This document shows, in pieces, positions 8,420-17,639 of a stretch of 23,949 nucleotides of DNA. The position numbers and the translations under genes are program-made. The stretch covers positions 1 to 23,949 of the forward strand of contig LUCW03000102.1 in NCBI GenBank assembly GCA_001586965.3, written 5' to 3'. The notes beneath the pieces are model-generated. The model was given only the letters and a program-made list of their open reading frames with translations. It ran no database searches and had not been told where the DNA came from. Every line of letters begins with the position of its first letter. Within the stretch, counting starts at the first letter, position 1. The DNA comes from Sphaeroforma sirkka (taxonomy: Eukaryota; Opisthokonta; Ichthyosporea; Ichthyophonida).

Positions 8420-8590
8420 CTAAACTTTATGATCTGCTTACCAACAGTGCAGAAAAATTGTTCAAACTTACCTACTAATGAAGAACAGCCTTTGGCTATT
8501 ACCTTACCAAATAATAAACGTAAGGCGCCTACATCGGAAATGGTTACTGGACCAAATACTAAACGACATAGAGTACAACATGAGTCTTGA
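8420..8590 (+). pseudogene. pol C-terminal basic tail, out of frame (copy A)
   Basis: A short open frame (ATG 8429, TGA 8588-8590, 53 codons) whose end, with KRK, a Pro, TGP and KRHRV, matches the C-terminus of copy B (KRKKRP, TGP, KTHRV). I infer that pol once ran to 8590 and that the TGA at 8380 and a frameshift near 8465 cut it off. The tail is basic and could act in nuclear entry or nucleic-acid binding; that is a guess. Confidence 0.6.
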
Positions 8591-8716
8591 ACTCGTACAT
8601 ATAGGCACATACTTACTAGATAAGTCATGACCGAAACCGTTTTACTTTGGTTTTCGCTTTACCAACTAGATCGTATCGTAACGTACGTTCGTAGTTCTAA
8701 AAGCTACGGGGGGCTA
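8591..8716 (+). other. 3' untranslated stretch and polypurine tract (copy A)
   Basis: Non-coding stretch ending in GCTACGGGGGGCTA (8703-8716) directly before the LTR; the G-run is the likely polypurine tract that primes plus-strand DNA. It is homologous to 19341-19467. Confidence 0.7.
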
Positions 8717-9312
8717 TGTAGAAATACGGCCTCCGGTCAGTCTACAATATTAAGATCAAATGAGATATTACAATGGTTTTTATTTGTTTTTTAAATAATT
8801 TAATACAAGCTCTTTTTCCAATATTTTCAAAGTGTTCTAAATTCACTTTGATGGCTCCAATAGCCTGAGTATTTGGTATGACTCATCTACTTGGACCTAT
8901 TTGAGACATTAGTAGATGTAGGATATTATAAACTAAATTTTATAATCTCCGAACTACTACTTATAGATTTTGGTCCTCCGCCAATCTCCAAAATCCAATG
9001 AGTCTTTTTTTTTTTTTTTAACTTTTCTTCAGATGGAACTTTATTTATATCAGCTAATGTATTAACGTGACTTACGTTATTATGTCTATCTACAAATTAG
9101 GCATGTGGTCATGAACACTTAGTACTTCTAGTGAAAATTATTCAATAAAGAACAGCTAGAGGCACGCCCTGTGTGATCGAGGATATTTAGGCTCTTAACA
9201 GGAGGCAGTCCCGATCATTCTTACACAAGCTACCACTGCTAAATCCTAACTGACTAAATTGTATTTTAGTTTAATATAGTTTGAACCCTAGTAATTTCCA
9301 TCGAAGTTTACA
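8717..9312 (+). repeat. 3' LTR of copy A
   Basis: About 596 bp, TGTA to TACA, preceded by the polypurine tract. TATA-like box 9042-9051, AATAAA 9144-9149, stem-loop 9175-9216. It carries a longer T-run (9005-9019) than the other LTRs. The next base begins copy B gag coding sequence. Confidence 0.93.
9144..9149 (+). terminator. AATAAA polyadenylation signal (3' LTR, copy A)
   Basis: AATAAA with a GT-rich element about 25 nt downstream. In the 3' LTR this would define the transcript end. Confidence 0.6.
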
Positions 9313-9729
9313 AAAGAACCAATTACGGAAGTCAATTATGACGACCTCGAGGAGATTAATCCAAAGGGTAAAGAGCCAATTACGGAAGTCAATTACGACG
9401 ACTCCGGTGACGATGAAGTCCAACCCGATAAGGGGCCGACGGAAGACGAACCACAGGCTAGCGCATCTACCCACATCACTGTAAAAGAGCAGTCAAAACA
9501 TCGCTTAGAGAAGACCAATGAGGAGTACCACGATCTAAGTACTAAGCCGGCCGAAATAAGCCCGGAGAATGTTCCCGGGGAAAATCTACTTCCACGGGAC
9601 CCGGGACATGAGTCTCCCTTTGGAGGGTATTATAGACCCAACCGCTGGGAAGAATACACCTCCCCCCCTTACCTAATTGGGGGAAGGCACATCGCACCCA
9701 GCCAAAGTCGACGTGCGAGATTATCGTAA
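9313..9729 (+). pseudogene. gag N-terminal part (copy B), start missing
   Basis: Open frame of about 138 codons to TAA at 9727-9729 with no start codon: upstream is LTR. It is rich in Glu, Asp and Pro, like the acidic N-terminal region of A gag. The peptide KEPITEVNYDD occurs twice (DNA 9313-9344 and 9370-9401, 57-bp period). A single-base shift near 9720 moves the frame to that of the next segment. Confidence 0.65.
9370..9401 (+). repeat. Second copy of a 32-bp direct repeat in gag B
   Basis: Matches 9313-9344 with two differences; both copies encode the same peptide in frame, spaced 19 codons apart. The first copy starts exactly at the LTR junction. Confidence 0.85.
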
Positions 9730-10532
9730 CAGATGATCCTAAGATCTTCATTCCAATACCACGTCTCAGTAACGAGCGTCGTGAATCGTCGACCATGGAC
9801 CTTAATACCCACCGAAAGGGAACTAAATCTTCCCGCATACATGCGAGTGACGTGGAGTACCCACGGAAGGACCGCAATGTATTACACCAACCCGCCGAAG
9901 ACTTTCAGTCCACAGAGGTAGATATGTTGAATGCAGAAGTTAACGAACTCGCAGTTAAGATGGAGCTCGCTCATGACCTGCAAGATCGCCCAGAAATTGA
10001 TTACTATGCGAAAATAATCAACAGCAAGCAGAAGCGAATCGACCAGTTGCTGCAAGCACAACGCGGGCAGGACCAACGCGATCACCAGAAGTATAAGGGC
10101 ATGATCAGTCGACTTAAGTCGAACTGGGACTCAAGTACCCAGAAGCCCGAATTCATCAATAATCATGACCTCGAGACTCTGACTCGCTCGTTACACGCGT
10201 TTACAGTGATGCTGGAGACAAATGACATTGCCCCACCGCAATGGATATCTGCGTTTATGCAGACATTTAATCCAGAAGGAACCAATTATCGGATCCTTCA
10301 GAAGCATCTCAAAGAGATCGATGAGTGTCGTAACTGGCCAGAAGTATGTTGGCTAGTGACATCCTTATTAAGCAAGGATATGCGCAGTCCAGGACTATGT
10401 TCAATTCTGGCACCACCAACAGCGAATACTAGCATCTTGAGCTATATTCTGAAACTCGATGCGGACCTTGTCAGACCTGATGCGCAGTCCAGGACTATGT
10501 TCAATTCTGGCACCACCAACAGCGAATACTAG
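9730..10532 (+). pseudogene. gag capsid part (copy B)
   Basis: Frame from about 9720, first ATG 9795, ending at TAG 10530-10532. It includes a charged, coiled-coil-like stretch (EVNELAVKMEL to KRIDQLL) that aligns with the A segment ending KRKEIDTIL, then capsid-like helices (FMQTFNPEG, W-rich). The last part is repeated because of the 100-bp duplication, which moves the downstream sequence into another frame. Confidence 0.7.
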
Positions 10533-10580
10533 CATCTTGAGCTATATTCTGAAACTCGATGCGGACCTTGTCAGACCTGA
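10381..10580 (+). repeat. Perfect 100-bp tandem duplication in gag B
   Basis: 10381-10480 and 10481-10580 are identical over 100 bp. As 100 is not a multiple of three, the duplication shifts the gag frame. Identity in an otherwise decayed element means it is very recent, or an assembly artefact. Confidence 0.95.
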
Positions 10581-10878
10581 TATTAAGAGGGATGACAAGT
10601 CACGCTGGTATGAGTTGTTGGCAATGCATGTATTCTGTATGAACATAGGCAGTAATGATCGAGAGCGCCTTTACCTCGAACTACGTCGCAAGTATGCGAA
10701 CGAAACGAGAGATAAAGGACAGGAGAAGAAGTTTCACCTGACTCGACTGCGCTGGAATCAGTTCTATGAAACTGTTTCCGACACTTGTCCCTCTGATCGA
10801 GTAACCTCGAGAGAGGTGGTTCTTAAGAAACCACGTGATCAGATAGATCAAGGGTACGTATCCCGACAGACATCTTAA
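10481..10878 (+). pseudogene. gag capsid continuation after duplication (copy B)
   Basis: Frame continuing from the second duplicate: charged and helical (RWYELLAMHVF, then basic residues), corresponding to the end of the capsid region in A. It ends at TAA 10876-10878 because of another frameshift between 10840 and 10870. Confidence 0.65.
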
Positions 10879-11152
10879 CGAACGTCCGAATGTTCGTCCG
10901 CGTGAATCAGCGCAGCACTCACGGCTTAATAAAAGGGTACGTGCTGAGAAGGAAGCACTATACAAGCAAGTTAAGAAGTGTGTCGACGAGAAGTGTGGAT
11001 ACGATATGTATCAGCTTGCCCCGAACGGTTATTGGAACGGGCGGCACTCGGCTACTTGCAAACACTTTATTAATAAGTGTGACAAGTGTGAGAAAACCAA
11101 CGGTTATCACGCCAAGACATGTGACCGGAAACCAGATATCAAACTGGAATGA
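10847..11152 (+). pseudogene. gag nucleocapsid part (copy B)
   Basis: Open segment to TGA at 11150-11152. It encodes two zinc-knuckle-like motifs matching A: C-x4-C-x16-H-x3-C and C-x2-C-x6-H-x3-C, with shared NGYWNGRH / NGKWNGRH and TNGY/WH cores. This confirms that copy B is a relative of A and identifies the gag end. It would bind RNA. Confidence 0.8.
11150..11152 (+). promoter_or_regulatory. In-frame UGA between gag and pol (copy B)
   Basis: GAA TGA AGG is followed in the same frame by an open protease sequence with no ATG for more than 100 bases, so reinitiation nearby is not available and readthrough is the simpler model. Confidence 0.5.
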
Positions 11153-11812
11153 AGGTACTACCGGGTTCAATCTATACAAAGACGATACAACGACTCTTTA
11201 GACGAGCGTGTAATAATCCCTGTATATTGCAACGGAAATAAAGTCCTTGCGTTGATTGATCCTGCTTCAGAAATTTCATGTATATCCGATCGCTTTGCAT
11301 TAATGAAAGATATCGAACGTAGAACACAAACTACTCACCTTATATTAGCTGATGAGAAGACTTCCAAGTGCGATACGATGGCTAACGATGTTAAAATCTC
11401 ATTAGCTGACCATCGCCACATTACAACCCAAGTTGTGATAGTAAAGATGTCACAGAAGTACGACATTATCGTCGGAATGAGTGATTTACTTACATTAGGT
11501 ATAACCGTAACTGGTTTACCGAACAATGTAGATCCATTAAAGGATCAATCAGACGATAATTGTCTGAAACCATATATACCACCATCCGACACAGTCAAGG
11601 AATTAATACCTGACTTTGCGGAAAAGATCATTGATCTAATCTTAGTAAATAAGAAGATTAAGATCACTGACTGGGCTAAGTTCCGTTTTAACGACGGATA
11701 TGTTAGTTTAGATTTAACCAAGGTAGACTTTACTCGGCTGAAGTGTCCATCAAGAAACTATGTATCTTGGAGACACGAAGCCGTAGTAAAAAAGAAGTCG
11801 AGAAATGGTTAA
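11153..11812 (+). pseudogene. pol: protease and start of RT (copy B)
   Basis: Open in the gag frame from just after the TGA. Aspartic-protease core ALI-DPA-SE, so the usual DTG/DSG is D-P-A; second signature IVGMSDLL. It continues into the pre-palm RT region (DLTKVDFTRLKCPSRNYVSWRH), matching A. The frame is lost at an A-run, 11788-11793, and stops at 11810-11812. Confidence 0.85.
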
Positions 11813-12762
11813 CAGATGGAGTGATAGAAATAAACTATCAACAAACTCCAGTAAACTTGGCATTGCTTGCCGTTGATCAACATAACTCTGACGGTTCATT
11901 TAAGAAGGTCAGAGTATGATTAGATATGAGTCCAATAAATAATTTATTGCCAACTTATAACTTTCACTTACCTCGTATAAACGAGTTGTTAAGAAGAATG
12001 GAAGGTGCTACAGTATTTACAACTATAGACCTAACACAAGGATACCACCAAATGAAGGTATATGAACCCCAACCGTAAATACTTTAGTTTTACATGGAAG
12101 GATAAACAATATCGCTTTAAGGGCGCACCTTTTGGGTTTCACTCCCTACCAGCATTCTTCCAACAAGTAATGGAGGAAATGTTTGCAGACATGCCTAACG
12201 TGCAAGTCTACATAGATGACATAGTCATCTTCTCAAAGACTAAAGTCGAACACGAAGCATTAGTCAGACGAGTACTACAAAGATTAAATGAACAGAACTT
12301 CAAAATTAATGAGAAGAAATGTCATTTTGCTATGAGTGAGATTCAACTCTTAGGGTATAGAATCTCAGGGGAAGGTATTAAAATCGACCCCGGAAAGGTA
12401 GAACATCTCTTAGATTGGAGAACTCCAACAACCGGGAGAGATGTAAATAGCATGTGGATTCGTAAACTTCTTTTCAGATGGCGTTCCACACTTAGCAGAT
12501 TACTTAAAACCTTTTGGACACTTAAGATGTCACAAAGGTAAGTTAGAGGGAGATATGGACAGTACAAAAGCAGTGTGATGAGGCGTTTAAGATCCTCAAG
12601 CACGCAGTACATACATACAACAAGCACAGTTGTGGTTCAAGGACCAGTTGATGGCGTGCCGTTTGAAATAGCAACGGACGCATCAGACCTAGCACTAGGA
12701 GGAGTATTGTATCAGGTTATAGATAATAAACCTAGATACATACAATTCTTTTAGTTCGTGCT
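11794..12762 (+). pseudogene. pol: RT and RNase H, multiply broken (copy B)
   Basis: Pieces in several frames. 11794-12078 carries fingers and palm (IDLTQGYHQM) with TGA at 11917-11919 where A has a Val codon. 12062-12541 carries FKGAPFGFHSLPAFFQQVM and the catalytic YIDDIVIF. 12453-12762 holds the connection and the RNase H start (IATDASDLALGGVLYQ) in shifted pieces. The RT family assignment is secure from the YIDD and FQQVM blocks; the region cannot make one protein. Confidence 0.85.
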
Positions 12763-13392
12763 ATGAATGCATCACAGTTGAATTATCCAACGGTTAAACA
12801 AGAATTATTAGCTATAGTAACAGCTATGACACACTTTAGAGATTACCTCTATGGAACAGCATTTACGCTGATGTGTGATCAAAAGTCTCTTCAATACATG
12901 AAAGAGATGAAGCCGGACTCTCAATTATTGAGCAGATGGCATGATACAATATCAAAATTTTACTTTGATATAAAACATTTACCAGGCATACATAACCACT
13001 TACCGGATATGTTGTCCAGGTTTGTACCAGACTTTAATAAGTCAGTCCGCGAACTCTTAGCCACTGATTGGAAATGTAATCCAAGATGGTTTGAGTTAAC
13101 ACAAAAGACATTCAGCCCACATACTATAGATATGTTCGCCGCGCATCATAACGCGCAATTAAAAGATTACAGGTCGTTAAATCATCCTCTAGGAGATGCC
13201 TTTCAATTGGATCTCTCCAAACATAACGCGTGGGCTAATCCACCGTGGCAGTTAATTGTCCAATTATTAAACTACGTTCAGATACATAAAGCTACCTTAA
13301 CGTTGTGTTGTCCCCTACGGAAATTAGATCCGTGGCTCAATAAATTAATAAGCATGATACAATGCGAGCCAATATATTTAGATAGGAAGTAG
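12763..13392 (+). pseudogene. pol: RNase H end and methyltransferase-like domain (copy B)
   Basis: 209 codons open. Residues 1-86 finish RNase H: VKQELLAIV, CDQKSL, HLPGIHNHLPDMLSR. Residues 115-200 are the methyltransferase-like domain in its best-preserved form: IDMFAAHHN (D123), DYRS, DAF, and NPPW at 159-162 (13237-13248), then CCPLRKLDPW. NPPW fits motif IV ([DN]PP[YFW]) of amino-methyltransferases. The frame ends at a 1-nt loss near 13390; matching sequence (DTFLYQG, IGPIGTTSW) continues in the next frame. Whether it ever methylated DNA is unknown. Confidence 0.85.
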
Positions 13393-13716
13393 ATACCTTC
13401 CTCTATCAGGGTACCCGAGCAGTCCAAAAGACGCACTGGAGACATACTATAATATGTTGTATAGGTCCTATAGGTACAACCTCATGGACCCCTTCTGCGA
13501 CCTTCCTTAACAAGGTCAAAGAATCAGAGATTCCTCTCTCTACCAAATTGAACGCTAACCAGTCAAAAAAACAACACAACAGTTGAAGTTTGTGCACAAG
13601 AAATACAATCTACTACTGACTACACTGTTAAGAAGCGTCAGTCTCTAGCTAGGACTTTATTTAATAACATAAAGTCCAAGCCCGAAGTCTTTAAGACACT
13701 CTTTCTAAAGGGACTC
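13393..13716 (+). pseudogene. pol linker between methyltransferase-like domain and integrase (copy B)
   Basis: Continues the A-like block (TFLYQG, tryptophan, IGPIGTT) in another frame to about 13584, then a poorly conserved, Lys-rich linker. It is equivalent to residues 128-250 of the copy A frame at 6229. Confidence 0.6.
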
Positions 13717-14580
13717 ATGAACGAGAACCCTGATTTACACGCGCACATATTACGACTATTAAACAAGTCAAGTGTAGCATGTTTTTATGAACGCACTAAA
13801 GATGCGCATACAAAAGGACGAGAGGAATCTGTGAACACAACAGACGTAGAGAACACGCAAGTGGATTCTCAACACCCTACCTTTATACTGGAAGAGCAGA
13901 ATGATGATAACATTCTCTCTTGGCTGATGCAAAATCATAAGCTGATGCACCAGAACGTAGTAGAAGCACCTAAAGATGCTAAACGAAATGGGATAGCGCA
14001 TCCCAAGTTGGCAACTTTAGTTGACAAAGTATATCAGTCATGCACAGACTGTGATCTCAATCAGATCAAGCGCTATGGGTTCGCACCGCTTAAGAGTGTG
14101 ACCGAAGATGTTCCATGGCGCAGGGTCATCATTGATCTGGTTGACCTGCCTACGTCCGAGCACTCAGGCGACCGTTACGTATGCCACTTCTTTGATGTGG
14201 CGTCAGGGTTTAACTTACTTTACCCTCTTAAGGATAAAAGTACGCAGACCGTGGCAGAATTATGTTGCCAAGTCTTTGCTGACCACGGGTGGCCAGGTAT
14301 TATGTGCTCCGGTAACGGTAGTCAGTTCTGTGATGACATTATGGAATCATTAGTACTCGTATCAGGCATGTGCCATAAGAGAGGTGTGCCATATAAACCG
14401 CAAACTCAAGGCGCAAATGAAACGCACCATAGAAGACTTAAGTTCTTCTTACGCACTGCATTAACGGATGATGCAGATGATTGGCCGTACCATCTTAAAT
14501 TGGTACAAACACAAATGAACGAGTGTGCTGATCCGGTTACAGGAACTACACCCGCTCACTATTTTTCGTGGCAGATATAG
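13717..14580 (+). pseudogene. pol: integrase (copy B)
   Basis: 287 codons. Integrase zinc finger H-x3-H (HKLMH) and CTDC, then the rve core: first Asp in VIIDLVDLP, the second position reads SGNGSQF (Gly codon GGT at 14311-14313 in place of Asp), and Glu in QGANETHH. A has SDNGSEF here, so the core catalytic triad is broken in B. Unlike the surrounding region the frame is otherwise open. Confidence 0.88.
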
Positions 14581-14833
14581 TGAGTTACAAATACCCTATA
14601 ACAAGGATGAACCTGATCGCCATGAGTTACCATGATTAGAAAAGGTACAACGTATACATAACGTTGTATACCCTTGCTTGCGAGAAACACGTAATGATGG
14701 AACACTACCAAGAAGATAGCAGAGTATCAGGTTGGTGACAGAGTTAACATCCGTTAACGCAACTCTGATGCTACTGTATTAACATCTAAATGGATAGGTC
14801 CATATATAATCTCAGTAGCAGACACTAAAAAAA
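14581..14833 (+). pseudogene. pol: integrase core end to GPY region (copy B), decayed
   Basis: Frameshifted remnants align with A between RHRELQ and the GPF motif, for example WIGPYIISV-like sequence near 14790-14820. An A-run at 14827-14834 disrupts the frame before the next segment. Confidence 0.55.
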
Positions 14834-15319
14834 AGCGGAACGTACGAGGTTAATAACCCCGATGGTTCTAGTGCGCTTAATATAGGCACAAGTCGTATTC
14901 CGACTACTGAGATTATACTCGCAAGAAGACATGACTCTAATGCCCCTCTTGATCGTTCTGAATTTAAGGACATAATATGGAGAACGGATAAGGAAGGTTA
15001 CACATACTCTCGTACACGCTTTATAGACGGTACGATCGCTGAGTTAATTTCAGACGCTTTTGACAATCAAGACTATTTAAAAGCCTTTAATAGAAAATGG
15101 CGTAAACGCCTACATAAGTCACAAGCTGATAAAGACAGCATGCTCCCAACATCTGAAGGTACGGAAGTTAAAACTTACCCACCTACAGCATTTATCCCGA
15201 GCTTTACTGCTCATCCTTCATACGTCCCAAAGACACTGAAACGTAAGAAACGTCCAGTCGACCACCACGGACCTACTGGACCTAAGCCCAAAACTCACAG
15301 GGTAACCGAGAACGCTTAA
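14834..15319 (+). pseudogene. pol: chromodomain-like tail and C-terminus (copy B)
   Basis: 161 codons open to TAA at 15317-15319, no start of its own. It begins SGTYEVNN, has the threonine-rich join IGTSRIPTTE, then the chromodomain-like segment (KDIIW, GYTYSRTRF, DGT, F-x-RKW), which parallels A. It ends with a basic, Pro-rich tail (KRKKRP, TGPKPKTHRV). The conserved end shows where pol really stops in this family and that copy A is cut short. Confidence 0.75.
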
Positions 15320-15459
15320 CTTCTCCGCCTGAGAAACATTAACTATATGTTATGCTACTTAATGTTTTCGACCCGTTTCTCCTTTCTCGCTTTGCAAATC
15401 CAAAATCAGCTTGAGTGAGCAACTAGCCTCTCTTGGATTTCAAAGCTGGGTGGGGGCTG
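15320..15459 (+). other. 3' untranslated stretch and polypurine tract (copy B)
   Basis: Non-coding; ends in AAAGCTGGGTGGGGGCTG (15442-15459), a purine-rich primer site that parallels that of A. Confidence 0.65.
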
Positions 15460-16208
15460 TGTAATAGCCGGGCCTCCACATTAGACTCTTATGTTGATAA
15501 ACGTACTCTTAAGCAGTACGTAAATTATAAACGTACTATTAAAAGCACCTGTATTAAATGGTTTTTAATGGTTCTATTTACAAGTACCTTTTCCATTTTA
15601 CAAATCAGATATTTTGGTCCCGACCAATTAAAGGGACTGTGAAAAAGGCCAAAGAGTAGATTTGGAGTAGGTATATTAAGAGACCTAAATAAACACTCCA
15701 AAATATACATCTGAATACTTCGGTAGCGAGATGGCTCAACCGAACATAGGTTTCTAGGGACCCTTAATGGTTACCTAGTTTGACCTCCGCTCAGCCAACC
15801 AGATGTGCCAGTCTGATTATGGCAAGTCGGTAATTCTTGATAAGTGGCCAGTTAATGGTTAAGACAATAACTAAGGACATCAAGAGTATTTTTACTTTTT
15901 TTTCTAAAGATAGGATTTTACTAGTTTAAGTAATTCATGCGACGAAACAAGTAATACTAGTTTCGACGATAACGATAACGAAAACATAAATAAAATCCCT
16001 TCGGCGAAATCAGTACTGGGAGGATGATATATAGGCAATGTCTCAGCCTTACAATCCCCCAGAGTATTGCTGATTTCTATGAGGCATACCTAACTTTATT
16101 ACCAGACTAAAATTCGTATACTTAAAAAACTTATTAAAAGACTTTAAGATTTTATTACGTTTAGTAGCTCTAAGATGTTTATACCGCCTTAAGAGACCGA
16201 TATCTACA
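15460..16208 (+). repeat. 3' LTR of copy B
   Basis: About 749 bp, TGTA to TACA. The start resembles the A-family LTR (both have GGGCCTCC/CGGCCTCC followed by TTAGAC/TCAGTC), but the rest does not align by eye. AATAAA occurs at 15688-15693 and 15989-15994. The right edge is inferred from the TACA ending just before copy C begins. An open frame at 15433-15642 inside it is not convincing as a gene. Confidence 0.7.
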
Positions 16209-16210
16209 CT

Positions 16211-16563
16211 ATGTTATTCACTTCGTAAGTATCACTGTTCTCATCATGGTAGGAAATAATGGAAGGTCCGATTGTCTTAGAAGAGAGCTCGGTAACGTTG
16301 CCATTGCGATTTATAATGTTAACATAATCGCCAACTTTGAACTGAACAATGTTCTTAGTGTTATTCCATCGGTCATACGCTTTAAGTAGGACACGATTTT
16401 TGTGCTCGAGTAAACAGGGGTAAACAACGTTCTGCATATGCTCGATCTTCTGTAGCAACGGAGTAACGTGTTTCTCGGGCGCAGTTTTGTCAAACGTTGC
16501 TTGTAATTCACTATAGCGGCCAAAGAAATAGTGAAACGGGAGTTTTCCAGTTTGAGGATTCAT
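16211..16563 (-). pseudogene. Integrase C-terminal part (copy C)
   Basis: Frame from NPQTGKLPFHYFFG through KVGDYVNI and the glycine-proline motif (TIGPSIISY, with Ser in place of the aromatic residue) to YEVNNI, where similarity to A ends at 16211. Confidence 0.85.
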
Positions 16564-16575
16564 TCAGTTATTCAT

Positions 16576-17438
16576 TTAAGTCTGAACCCATTTCAAATGA
16601 TAAGGCCACATATCCTCAACGTCATCTAGTGCGGTACGCAATAGCTTCTTTAGTTCTCTATTATGTGTCTCATTTGCACCCTGCGTTTGAGGTTTATAAG
16701 GAACACCACGCCTGTGGGTCATGCCTGATACGAGTATAAGTGCCTCCATTACGTCGGTACAAAACTCGCTACCGTTATCAGAACATAGTACTCGGGGGAA
16801 ACCGAAGTCATTGAAGACGTGATAGCATAATTCTGCCACTGTTTGTGAACGTTTGTTCGGTATTGCATAAAGCAAGTTATAGCCCGAAGCCACACATAAG
16901 AAATGACAGATATATACATCGCCAGTATGCTTGGGTCGCGGAGTTTAACCAAATCGACTATGACTCGGCGCATCGGTTGGTCTTCTGTCACACTTTTTAG
17001 GGGTGCCCAACCGTAGCGTTTGATCTGGTTCTTTTCACAATCAGTATAGCGTCGGTATACTTCACGTATGCTTTCTTTCAGCGCTGGGTGATCAAGCCCT
17101 GTACGGATAGTCATCTTGTAAGTATGCTCATATGCTCGATGAGTCAAATCATGTCTTATTTTAACTCTACTCTCGAGCTCTAAGTCAGTCAGATTCTGTG
17201 TAACGCTGGCTGGATGAACCATAGTCCCGTTAGATAGGGCAACTTCACTATCAGAAGGGGTAGACTCCTGAGATACGTAACTAGCAACATTAGATTGTTG
17301 AAGTATCTTCTTCAGTTGTTTCGCAACTCCTGGCTGTTCTTTAAGCAGCGCTTGAAGTAGTTGCGTGCGAGCTTCAGGTTCTCTTAGAGCTTTGAGTATT
17401 TGATCCATGGCCTTAGCTAATTCCAAATGCCGTCTCAA
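16576..17438 (-). pseudogene. Integrase zinc finger and catalytic core (copy C)
   Basis: Two overlapping frames. The upstream one (17438-16749) has the linker, a zinc finger in which the first His position is followed by H-x3-H-like residues (HDLTH), a CTDC reduced to YTDC, and the first Asp (VIVDLVKL). The downstream one (16893-16576) has SDNGSEF and QGANETHN with 35-residue spacing. A frameshift near 16930 separates them; loss of one zinc-finger Cys is an inactivating change. Confidence 0.85.
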
Positions 17439-17639
17439 TCGGCATTACCTCGCCTGCATTCTTGTTGGGTGCATGTGTTGTACGAGTCTTGAGCTTTTAT
17501 TCAAACTCCTTAGACTCCTCTAGTTTAGCTAAGAATTCGGTTGAGGGTTTCCACTTAGTGGTACCTGCAGGACCGATGCGACAAATAATGGTGTGTTTCC
17601 AAGGTGTCTTCTAAAACAGAATAGGATCCCTGATACAAG

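Larger units (their letters stand above)
1420..9312 (+). mobile_element. Copy A: Ty3/gypsy-type LTR retrotransposon, defective
   Basis: An element with both LTRs and the domain order gag (CCHC-like knuckles), protease, RT, RNase H, methyltransferase-like domain, integrase (HHCC, DD35E, GPF), chromodomain-like tail, polypurine tract, 3' LTR. RT-RNase H before integrase is the Ty3/gypsy order. Lesions: TAG at 2995-2997 and a 2-nt loss at 3001-3006 in gag; TAG at 5447-5449 in RT; an extra T near 5950; a roughly 20-bp net deletion at 6170-6177 in RNase H; TGA at 8380-8382 plus a frameshift in the C-terminal tail. No target-site duplication is visible: CCGCT precedes 1420 and AAAGA follows 9312. 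Confidence 0.93.
9313..16208 (+). mobile_element. Copy B: diverged Ty3/gypsy-type element, 5'-truncated
   Basis: Same domain order as A but clearly diverged in sequence and with a different LTR. It lacks a 5' LTR, leader and gag start: its coding sequence begins the base after the 3' LTR of copy A. Lesions are numerous: a frameshift near 9720, a 100-bp tandem duplication in gag, frameshifts near 10850, 11790, 12065, 12455, 12540 and 13390, TGA at 11917-11919, and a mutated integrase Asp at 14311-14313. Because its breaks are dense, B looks older than A and D. Confidence 0.9.

Noticed and set aside
15433-15642. 69-codon frame across the B polypurine tract and LTR
   Set aside because: Crosses the LTR boundary and has no counterpart in the A family.
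15720-15810. Second tRNA-like segment on the - strand in the B LTR
   Set aside because: There is an A-box-like TGGCTGAGCGG, but the B-box match is poor and arms do not fold convincingly.
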